Below are positions 6,244 through 11,902 of a DNA stretch of 14,679 nucleotides, one piece after another. The first letter of the stretch is position 1. Each line of letters starts with the position of its first letter. The notes under the pieces were generated by a model. The model ran no database searches, was not told where the DNA came from, and worked only from the letters and a program-made list of their open reading frames with translations. Source of the stretch: Nostoc sp. CHAB 5715 (GTDB lineage: Bacteria; Cyanobacteriota; Cyanobacteriia; Cyanobacteriales; Nostocaceae); assembly GCF_020829685.1 (NCBI RefSeq), contig NZ_JAIVFR010000046.1, forward strand, positions 1 through 14,679. The letters run 5' to 3'. The position numbers and the translations under genes are program-made.

Positions 6244-7961
6244 AATTATTGACAACGCTTTTAAACAGTATGATCAAGGCTTGGTATTGGCGATCGCTAC
6301 CCTTAGAAAAGCGCACAGGTTCGGAAATTTTTGCTGCTCTTTTTCACCCCATCTTTGCACCGGGAATTGCTACCCTACTGGAAAGTCCCTACCCAACGCC
6401 AATCGATCATCCCCAACTCAGCCGATATTCTATCTGTGCAGGCGCTCCTCGGCTAGTCGATGGCATCCCCCAGATGTGGACACCAGAAGTAGGAGAAGTT
6501 TTTCCCTTCCTAGAAAAGTTGTTAGAGCAAGGGGTAAGGAGAGATGAGGGGGATGAGGGGGATGAGGGGGATGAGGGGGATGAGGGGGATGAGGGGGATG
6601 AGGGGGATGAGGGGGATGAGGGGGATGAGGGGGATGAGGTAGTATTTTCTTCCCCTGCTCCCCCTGCTCCCTCTGCTTCCCTACCTCTTCATCTCCCCTT
6701 CACCGGCGGTTGGTTAGGTTGGCTAGGCTACGATGTAGCATGGGAAATTGAACAGTTACCATATCATAAAATTGATCCCCTACCATTTCCTATAGCTTTT
6801 TGGTATGAACCAGATTGTTTTGCCGTTTTAGATCACGTGCAACAAATTCTTTGGCTAGCCGCCAGTGATGTAAGTGAACTCGATGAGTTCCAGCACAAAT
6901 TAGAGAACAAAAAAGGGGAATTAAGGGACAAAGTAGAATTTTCTCCCCCATCTCCCCCATCTCCCCCATCTCCCCCATCTCCCCCATCTCCCTCATCTCC
7001 CCCATCTCCCCCATCTCCCCCATCTCCCCCATCTCCCCCATCTCCCTCGCTCCCTCAGTTTTTGACATCGCAAGCAGATTATGAAACAGCTGTAAACCAA
7101 GCGAAAAAATATATTCAAGCTGGAGACATCTTTCAGGCAAATCTTTCATTGCGATTTCAAGCGTCTACATCGGCTTCTGGTTGGGAAATTTATCAAGCCT
7201 TGCAAAAAATCAATCCTTCTCCTTTTGCCAGCTATTGGCAAACGCCTTGGGGGGAAGTCATCAGTTGTTCGCCGGAACGGTTAGTAATGTTGCAAAATCA
7301 GCAAGCCGAAACCAGACCGATCGCTGGGACGCGATCGCGTGGTGTCACTCCAGAACAAGATATGCAACTGGCACAAGATTTACTCAGCAACACCAAAGAA
7401 CGTGCAGAACACATCATGCTGGTGGACTTGGAACGTAATGATTTAGGGCGAGTTTGTGAATGGGGAACGGTTAGTGTTGACGAATTGCTGACAATTGAGC
7501 GATATAGCCATGTGATGCATCTTGTCAGCAATATCAAAGGTACTTTAAAAAGCGAATACACTGCCATTGATTTGATTCGCGCTACGTTTCCAGGTGGCAC
7601 AATCACAGGTTGTCCCAAAGTCCGTTGCATGGAAATTATTGAAGAACTAGAACCCGTGCGGCGCAGCTTGTTCTACGGTTCCTGCGGCTATTTAGATTGG
7701 CGTGGTCATTTAGATTTAAATATCTTAATCCGCACCCTGCTACTAGCCCCCGTGTCTGAAGAAGCAGGGGGAGCAGGGGGAGCAAATTCTTCTTCATTTC
7801 CTTACTCAAAACTCATCTCCCAGCACTCAGCACTCAACATTGTCTGGGGACAAGTTGGCGCGGGAATTGTCGCAGACAGCGATCCTGAGAAAGAATGGTA
7901 TGAATCTCTGCACAAAGCTCAGGCACAACTGGCAGCCCTGAAAATGCTAAATAATCAATAG
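6237..7961 (+). CDS. pabB: Chorismate-binding enzyme, probable aminodeoxychorismate synthase component I (PabB), with three low-complexity insertions
   Basis: The family converts chorismate, with ammonia from a glutaminase partner, to aminodeoxychorismate (folate route) or anthranilate (tryptophan route). The N-terminal domain (17-230) has WYWRSLPLEKRTG (17-29), LLES (47-50) and GGWLGWLGYDVAWEIE (157-172). The catalytic domain starts at about 280 with YETAVNQAKKYIQAGDIFQANLS (282-304). It has SCSPERL (343-349), RPIAGTRSRG (360-369), NTKERAEHIMLVDLERND (385-402) and FPGGTITGCPKVR (451-463). The GGTITGCPK form points to PabB. PIAGT carries Ala where E. coli PabB has the lysine of PIKGT, as TrpE does, so a TrpE role is not excluded. 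At 574 residues it is longer than the usual ~450-500 because of (DEG)10 at 103-134, (SPP)n at 236-271 and a repeat at about 508-534, all in loops or linkers. The ATG at 6237 lies in a heptamer array; Met12 (6270), just before WYWRSLPL, may be the original start. Confidence 0.85.
   Translation: MTKLLTTLLNSMIKAWYWRSLPLEKRTGSEIFAALFHPIFAPGIATLLESPYPTPIDHPQLSRYSICAGAPRLVDGIPQMWTPEVGEVFPFLEKLLEQGVRRDEGDEGDEGDEGDEGDEGDEGDEGDEGDEGDEVVFSSPAPPAPSASLPLHLPFTGGWLGWLGYDVAWEIEQLPYHKIDPLPFPIAFWYEPDCFAVLDHVQQILWLAASDVSELDEFQHKLENKKGELRDKVEFSPPSPPSPPSPPSPPSPSSPPSPPSPPSPPSPPSPSLPQFLTSQADYETAVNQAKKYIQAGDIFQANLSLRFQASTSASGWEIYQALQKINPSPFASYWQTPWGEVISCSPERLVMLQNQQAETRPIAGTRSRGVTPEQDMQLAQDLLSNTKERAEHIMLVDLERNDLGRVCEWGTVSVDELLTIERYSHVMHLVSNIKGTLKSEYTAIDLIRATFPGGTITGCPKVRCMEIIEELEPVRRSLFYGSCGYLDWRGHLDLNILIRTLLLAPVSEEAGGAGGANSSSFPYSKLISQHSALNIVWGQVGAGIVADSDPEKEWYESLHKAQAQLAALKMLNNQ
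6543..6638 (+). repeat. In-frame 9-bp array GATGAGGGG in pabB, encoding (Asp-Glu-Gly)n
   Basis: Ten perfect 9-bp units and an eleventh truncated one (GATGAG) encode DEG ten times and then DE at residues 103-134. The stretch that follows (6648-6695, CCCCTGCTCC words) encodes PAPPAPSASLP and looks like the CTCCCCCTGCTCCC repeats seen in the gap after pabB. The inserted segment separates EKLLEQG from LPFTGGWLGWLGYD, which are contiguous or nearly so in ordinary family members. The plus strand has runs of five Gs every nine bases and could form G-quadruplexes. Confidence 0.95.
6942..7049 (+). repeat. In-frame 9-bp array TCTCCCCCA in pabB, encoding (Ser-Pro-Pro)n
   Basis: Twelve 9-bp units (two end CTCA or CTCG instead of CCCA) encode SPP with two SPS interruptions, residues 236-271. 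The array lies exactly between the N-terminal domain and the chorismate-binding catalytic domain, where a flexible proline-rich linker would do least harm. The minus strand is G-rich here, whereas the plus strand is G-rich in the earlier array, so the two are similar in unit length but opposite in strand. Confidence 0.95.
7758..7838 (+). repeat. Third in-frame repeat-derived segment in pabB
   Basis: GAAGCAGGGGGAGCAGGGGG followed by CAGCACTCAGCACTCAAC-type words encodes EAGGAGGANSSSF and ISQHSALN, residues about 508-534. It falls between DLNILIRTLLLA and IVWGQVGAGIVADSDP, which are normally joined by a short loop. The nucleotide words (AGCAGGGGG, GCACTCA) are those of intergenic short repeats, so this is best explained as a repeat insertion that kept the frame. 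Confidence 0.75.
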
Positions 7962-8066
7962 GGAATAGGGAGTAGGGAGTAGGGAGTAGGGAATAGGGAA
8001 TAGGTTATTAGTTATTCTTTCTCCCCCTGCTCCCTCATCTCCCCACTCCCCACTCCCCACTCCCAA
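7955..8066. repeat. Opposed purine and pyrimidine heptamer arrays after pabB
   Basis: AGGGAATAGGGAGT-type units (7960-8002) include the pabB TAG stop (7959-7961), and CCCCACTCCCCACT-type units follow at 8022-8065. They are roughly reverse complements about 20 bases apart and could form a long imperfect hairpin downstream of pabB, possibly acting as a transcript end. The stretch from 8066 to 8315 holds no gene that I can recognise. Confidence 0.8.
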
Positions 8067-8315
8067 TTTTGTGCCATTTTGCGACAGTTGTGGCAGTATG
8101 GAAAGAAGTTGAAAAGTTAGCTGTTGCCATTGGGAATTTCAAAGGGTGTTTTCCTTTGGCACGCTAAACTTTCAATAAGAGGGTCAGAACTGTTTTATGC
8201 CTTGTACCGCCAGGTTGTGTATTTGAGTCACCAAAGCATAAGGCGAAATCTATCGACAAGCCTCTACTCTTCGATTCTACGCTTCGCGTTTCATGTTGTA
8301 CCATTGCGCTTCACT

Positions 8316-8577
8316 ACCACTAGTACAGGTCGGCGGAAATCAGCCGACCGTTTCAAAACAGCCAGAAAGCCCAAAATTAAAACAAGCGTGACTTTTAACA
8401 CTTCGACTCCTTTGGGCTACGCCCTTCTCTACGAGAGGCTGCGCCAACGGCTACGCTCAGGACAAGCTCAGGACAAGCTCAGGACAAGCTCAGGACAAGC
8501 TCAGGACAAGCTCAGGACAAGCTCAAGGCAAGTCGCTCAGTCTTAACTTTTGACTTTTGCCTTGCGGTACTAGTGGT
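8316..8577. mobile_element. 262-bp MITE-like element with 11-bp terminal inverted repeats
   Basis: ACCACTAGTAC at 8316-8326 is the exact reverse complement of GTACTAGTGGT at 8567-8577, with partial similarity continuing outside. Just inside the left end is a hairpin GGTCGGC/GCCGACC (8329-8350). The interior holds a GGGCTACGCCC palindromic word (8414-8424), a GAGAGGCTGCGCCAACGGCTACGC cyanobacterial repeat phrase and the 11-bp array. There is no transposase frame and no obvious target duplication. An open frame of 140 codons crosses this region (8124-8546) but is made of repeats and is not credible as a gene. Confidence 0.55.
8455..8528. repeat. 11-bp tandem array GCTCAGGACAA, six copies
   Basis: Six identical units run from 8455 to 8520, followed by a diverging GCTCAAGG. 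The identity of all copies suggests recent expansion by slippage. The array is inside the 262-bp inverted-repeat element. Confidence 0.95.
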
Positions 8578-8632
8578 GTGTCAAATATATTTTGACGGAT
8601 ATCAAGACATTTGAGAAACACAAAAAACTCTT

Positions 8633-8668
8633 TCCCCACTCCCTACTCCCCACTCCCTACTCCCCACC
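8633..8668. repeat. CCCCACTCCCTACT heptamer array upstream of pipX
   Basis: About five units alternating CCCCACT and CCCTACT. It is the same repeat family as the arrays after pabB and proC. From 8669 to 8800 I see no gene. Confidence 0.85.
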
Positions 8669-8802
8669 TTCACCCGTCATTTTTGGCTTGACGGACTACT
8701 AGCTTCATCTGCCCACTAGAAACTAGATCAAGGTCTTCGCAACCACAGTTTTGCTTTTTAAGGAAATATTCTGGCGAATGTTGGTATTATCGTCTGAATG
8801 TT

Positions 8803-8832
8803 TTGAATTCACTGCGAAAAGATATATATACT
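8803..8832 (+). promoter_or_regulatory. Candidate sigma-70-type promoter for pipX-pipY
   Basis: TTGAAT (8803-8808) and TATACT (8827-8832) are separated by 18 bases, giving a predicted start near 8839 and a leader of about 20 nucleotides before the pipX ATG. I looked for an NtcA site (GTA-N8-TAC) upstream and did not find one. Confidence 0.4.
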
Positions 8833-8860
8833 CCCACCTTGACTACACCTTGACTCTTAA

Positions 8861-9139
8861 ATGACTCCAGAAAACGCAGAAACTTACATAAACCATCCAA
8901 CTTGGGGTTTACTTTACAAAATCTGTATGGTTGATGAGAACCAGGATTTGTTCACCACACTTTATGCCCAGCGCTTGTTTTTTTTGGTTGCAAATGACGT
9001 TAAAGGTGTTAAATTCCAGTCTCTAGGACGTACTGAGGCGAGAATGATGTTGGAAAATCGCTTACGTACCCTGCGGCGCAGTGGACAATCTCAGGAGTAC
9101 GATCAGCTTCAGAGTGTTTTCCAACGCACCTTCCAATGA
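8861..9139 (+). CDS. pipX: PII-interacting protein X (PipX), NtcA co-activator
   Basis: PipX is a small cyanobacterial regulator. When 2-oxoglutarate is high (nitrogen shortage) it binds and activates the transcription factor NtcA; when nitrogen is plentiful it is held by the signalling protein PII (GlnB). The 92-residue length and sequence fit the family: an N-terminal Tudor-like domain (about 5-55, ETYINHPTWGLLYKICMVDE then LYAQRLFFLVAND) and a helical C-terminus (58-92, RTEARMMLENRLRTLRR). The gene overlaps pipY by the ATGA at 9136-9139, so the two are translationally coupled, the conserved arrangement in cyanobacteria. A candidate promoter lies about 30 bases upstream. No Shine-Dalgarno sequence is visible before the start. 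Confidence 0.95.
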   Translation: MTPENAETYINHPTWGLLYKICMVDENQDLFTTLYAQRLFFLVANDVKGVKFQSLGRTEARMMLENRLRTLRRSGQSQEYDQLQSVFQRTFQ

Positions 9140-9804
9140 ATAGTTCGATTTCCGAACGTATTGTTTCCATTCGTTCCTCTCTGCCAACTTCAGTCAAATT
9201 GATTGCTGTTAGTAAGCAAGTTCCTGCCCAGGCCATTCGGTCTGCATACTCCGCAGGAATTCGTGATTTTGCCGAGAGTCGTATCCAAGAAGCTGCCAGC
9301 AAACAAGCCGAGTTACAAGACTTACCGGATATTACCTGGCACTTTATCGGACATTTGCAAAGCAATAAAGCCAAAAAAGCCATTGAACAATTCCCTTGGA
9401 TTCACTCCGTCGATAACTTGAAGCTGGCACAGCGCTTAGATCAATTGGCGCAACAGCTAGGAGTGAGTCCCCAGGTTTGCCTGCAAGTGAAAATTCTCCC
9501 CGATCCCAACAAGTCTGGTTGGAGTGTGCCAGAACTTTTAGCTGATTTACCCACACTCGATCAATATAAAAATTTACAAATTCAAGGTTTGATGACAATT
9601 CCGCCTTCAGGATTAAATGATCCGGAAATTTTGAATGTATTTAATCTCAATCGTGAGCTAGCAAAGAAAATCCAGGAGCAAAACTGGTCGCACATTAAAA
9701 TGCAGCACTTGTCTATGGGTATGTCAGGCGACTACGAACTGGCAGTCCAAGCAGGCGCGACGATGGTACGATTAGGAACAATATTGTTTGGCGATCGCTC
9801 CTAG
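9136..9804 (+). CDS. pipY: Pyridoxal-phosphate homeostasis protein PipY (YggS/PROSC family)
   Basis: This family binds PLP without a known catalytic reaction and keeps vitamin B6 and amino-acid pools in balance. The fold is the alanine-racemase-like TIM barrel. The 222-residue protein has the PLP lysine in LIAVSK (K27), FAESRIQEA (45-53; most relatives have FGENxxQE, so Ala-Glu-Ser is a mild variant), WHFIGHLQSNK (68-78), GLMTIPP (151-157) and the phosphate-binding C-terminal part LSMGMSGDYELAVQAGATMV (192-211) followed by RLGTILFGDR. Its start codon lies inside the end of pipX (ATGA overlap), which fixes the start and implies co-expression. In cyanobacteria the PipX partnership links PLP homeostasis with nitrogen regulation. 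In Gram-positive bacteria the homologue (YlmE) also sits next to sepF (YlmF), as here. An HIP1 site overlaps the last codons (9791-9798). Confidence 0.95.
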   Translation: MNSSISERIVSIRSSLPTSVKLIAVSKQVPAQAIRSAYSAGIRDFAESRIQEAASKQAELQDLPDITWHFIGHLQSNKAKKAIEQFPWIHSVDNLKLAQRLDQLAQQLGVSPQVCLQVKILPDPNKSGWSVPELLADLPTLDQYKNLQIQGLMTIPPSGLNDPEILNVFNLNRELAKKIQEQNWSHIKMQHLSMGMSGDYELAVQAGATMVRLGTILFGDRS

Positions 9805-10183
9805 CCTTTGATCATCAGCCTTACAGGTCAGTATTAATAGAGATCAGGATTTGATGACAAGAATTTTGTAGCAGACTGGTGCAATTAGAAACAAACGATA
9901 TATATTGACAAAAGCAATCGCTAAGGGAAAATGGGGTAAAAGAACTTTCCTTCGGACAAACCTTAGGATATAATCTTGACTCATTATTATGTTTAGGCGA
10001 TGCACAGACCTTTGCTATAAGTGTCAGTTCATCGCCAAAACCAGTAGTATGGTTACAAATAGCAATATACTTGCTGAAGTATCCACCGATGTAGCGTAGT
10101 TTACCGAAGTAGGCATTGCTCCTACTCAATCAATCCTAAGCCAAGTCAATACAGGCTATTCGCACCAGGAGAGTACACAGACC
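9805..10183. other. pipY-sepF gap, no gene recognised
   Basis: This 379-base gap is one of the few here without a heptamer array. TATAAT at 9969-9974 could be a -10 box, but no good -35 lies 16-18 bases upstream. An open frame of 102 codons on the minus strand (9821-10129) has no recognisable features and I leave it out. AGGAGAG at 10167-10173 is a plausible, somewhat distant ribosome binding site for sepF (about 10 bases from the end of the motif to the ATG). Confidence 0.5.
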
Positions 10184-10786
10184 ATGAACAATATATTTTC
10201 CAAACTCAGAGACTTTGTGGGTCTAAATGAGCAAGTTGAATACGAGTATTACGAAGAAGAACCAGAAACAGATAATAATTACCAAAACCTGTATCAGCAA
10301 GAAAATCCCCAACCACCAGCAGCACAGGAAAGCCCAGCCGCTCAAAATCGACGCTGGCGGGAACCAGTGCCTACAATGGGAGATGATATAACAGCAGGTT
10401 CAAAGCCAATGGGGAATGTGATTGGTATGCCAGGAGCAATTAACGGAATTTCGGAAGTTTTAGTACTCGAACCACGCACCTTTGAAGAAATGCCCCAGGC
10501 AATTCAAGCGTTGCGAGAACGCAAGTCAGTAGTATTAAATCTGACAATTATGGATCCAGATCAAGCTCAACGAGCAGTAGATTTTGTTGCAGGTGGTACT
10601 TACGCACTAGATGGACATCAAGAGCGCATCGGTGAGAGCATCTTCTTGTTTACACCAAGCTGTGTCCAAGTTAGCACCCAAGGTGGCGTTCTTCATGAAG
10701 TACCACAACCGCCAGCACGTCCCTCTCGTCCTACAGGTTCTCCAAATCAAACCTGGGGCAACGAAACTAACCGGATGGCACAATAA
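10184..10786 (+). CDS. sepF: Cell division protein SepF (Cdv2/YlmF)
   Basis: SepF tethers and bundles FtsZ at the division site; cyanobacteria lack FtsA, so SepF is a main FtsZ membrane anchor. The 200-residue protein has the expected three parts: an amphipathic N-terminal membrane-targeting helix ([14 protein letters not shown], 1-14), a disordered acidic and Gln/Pro-rich linker (about 15-88), and the conserved SepF core (about 90-165) with [20 protein letters not shown] (91-110), VVLNLTIMD (116-124), [17 protein letters not shown] (128-144) and [11 protein letters not shown] (148-158). The C-terminal tail (170-200) is proline-rich. The ATG at 10184 follows an AGGAGAG sequence. It lies between pipY and proC, an arrangement shared with the ylm region of Gram-positive bacteria and common in cyanobacteria. 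Confidence 0.96.
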   Translation: MNNIFSKLRDFVGLNEQVEYEYYEEEPETDNNYQNLYQQENPQPPAAQESPAAQNRRWREPVPTMGDDITAGSKPMGNVIGMPGAINGISEVLVLEPRTFEEMPQAIQALRERKSVVLNLTIMDPDQAQRAVDFVAGGTYALDGHQERIGESIFLFTPSCVQVSTQGGVLHEVPQPPARPSRPTGSPNQTWGNETNRMAQ

Positions 10787-10800
10787 AGTTAAATTAGTTG

Positions 10801-10909
10801 TTAGTCCTTTGTCATTTGTCCTTTGTCATTTGTCCTAGGTTTTGATCGTAGTGACAAATGACAAACGACTAATGACTAATGACCAATGACTAATGACCAA
10901 TGACTAATG
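10801..10909. repeat. Heptamer arrays with a 13-bp perfect hairpin, running into the proC start codon
   Basis: TTTGTCATTTGTC (10822-10834) pairs exactly with GACAAATGACAAA (10853-10865) across an 18-base loop, making a 13-bp hairpin after sepF without a T-run. ACTAATG/ACCAATG units follow (10868-10909). ATG triplets recur every seven bases and the last one (10907) is the proC start. ATG ACC AAT GAC TAA from 10879 overlaps ATG 10893, and the same mini-frame from 10893 overlaps ATG 10907, so proC has the same stop-start chain as pabB. Confidence 0.85.
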
Positions 10910-11725
10910 ACTATAAAATTTGGCTTAATTGGTGGTGGGGTAATGGGAGAAGCGCTCTTATCCCGCCTTATTGCGCGTGGAATTTATCAATCATCAGAAG
11001 TCATAGTTAGCGAACCGCTATCTTCACGCCTAGATTTTTTAAAACAGCAATACAATGTTGCTGTGACTACAGATAATAGCCAAGTTTTCGCCCAAGTCAA
11101 AGAAGTTGTCTTTTTGGCAGTAAAACCGCAGGTGTTCAGCGCGATCGCTCAAGAATTAACAGATATTGATATTCTTAATCAAGAACACTCACCCCTAATC
11201 ATTTCTATATTGGCGGGTGTGCCTTTGAGTCAGCTAGAAGCTGCATTTGTGCAATTGCCAGTTATTAGAGCAATGCCCAACACCCCAGCAACAGTGGGAG
11301 CGGGAATTACCGCCATTTGTTCAGGTGCATACACCAATGCCAAGCACCAGCAAATAGCACAGCAGGTGTTTTCTGCTGTGGGGGAAGTCGTAGAAGTCTC
11401 AGAAGCGCTGATGGATGCAGTCACAGGGCTATCTGGTAGCGGACCGGCTTACGTGGCGCTCTTGGTAGAAGCACTTGCTGATGGCGGAGTATCCGCAGGT
11501 TTACCTAGAGCAATTGCCAATCAACTAGCCTTGCAAACCGTCTTGGGAACAGCGAAACTGTTACATGAAACCAAAATGCACCCAGCAGAACTCAAAGATC
11601 GCGTTACCAGTCCCGGAGGTACAACCATTGCAGGAATTGCCAAGCTAGAACAGGCAGGATTTCGTTCAGCTTTAATAGAAGCAGTCAAAGCTGCCACAGA
11701 GCGATCGCAAGAACTGGGAAAATGA
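10907..11725 (+). CDS. proC: Pyrroline-5-carboxylate reductase (ProC)
   Basis: ProC reduces 1-pyrroline-5-carboxylate to L-proline with NAD(P)H, the last step of proline synthesis, in the cytoplasm. The 272-residue length is normal. A Rossmann nucleotide-binding motif GLIGGGVMGEA lies at 6-16, followed by VFLAVKPQ (68-75), VIRAMPNTPATVGAG (118-132) and the dimerising, catalytic C-terminal domain with VTGLSGSGPAYV (172-183), EALADGGVSAGLPR (188-201) and RVTSPGGTTIAGI (232-244), the family signature. The start at 10907 gives the usual short MTIKFG N-terminus, so it is probably right even though it lies in a heptamer array and has no Shine-Dalgarno sequence. HIP1 sites occur at 11141 and 11701. 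A GGGGAGT array follows six bases after the stop. Confidence 0.97.
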   Translation: MTIKFGLIGGGVMGEALLSRLIARGIYQSSEVIVSEPLSSRLDFLKQQYNVAVTTDNSQVFAQVKEVVFLAVKPQVFSAIAQELTDIDILNQEHSPLIISILAGVPLSQLEAAFVQLPVIRAMPNTPATVGAGITAICSGAYTNAKHQQIAQQVFSAVGEVVEVSEALMDAVTGLSGSGPAYVALLVEALADGGVSAGLPRAIANQLALQTVLGTAKLLHETKMHPAELKDRVTSPGGTTIAGIAKLEQAGFRSALIEAVKAATERSQELGK

Positions 11726-11730
11726 GAGAG

Positions 11731-11842
11731 TAGGGAGTGGGGAGTGGGGAGTGGGGAGTGGGGAGTGGGGAAAATTCAATAAAATTTATTCTATTCCTAG
11801 TCCCCTAATCCCTATTCCCTACTCCCTACTCCCCTCTCTCCC
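11731..11842. repeat. Opposed GGGGAGT and ACTCCCT arrays between proC and the helicase gene
   Basis: TAGGGAGTGGGGAGT-type units (11731-11770) and CCCTATTCCCTACTCCC-type units (11803-11842) are approximately complementary across about 30 bases and could form a hairpin. TTGACA at 11851-11856 and TATAGT at 11870-11875 lie further right but are only 13 bases apart, too close for a standard promoter. Confidence 0.8.
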
Positions 11843-11902
11843 TAACGAAGTTGACAAAAGACTCGTTAGTATAGTAGACAATCTGGTTGCAAATGTGATT
11901 GA

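Noticed and set aside
8124..8546. Open frame of 140 codons between pabB and pipX
   Set aside because: Its second half is the inverted-repeat element with the 11-bp array, and the first half has no recognisable domain or start context.
10030..10060. Possible NtcA site near sepF (GTAGTATGGTTAC)
   Set aside because: The spacing is seven bases, not the eight of GTA-N8-TAC.
9821..10129. Minus-strand open frame of 102 codons in the pipY-sepF gap
   Set aside because: No motif, no start signal, Cys/Ser-rich composition typical of chance frames.
11851..11875. TTGACA and TATAGT before the helicase as a promoter
   Set aside because: Only 13 bases between the boxes; standard promoters need about 16-18.
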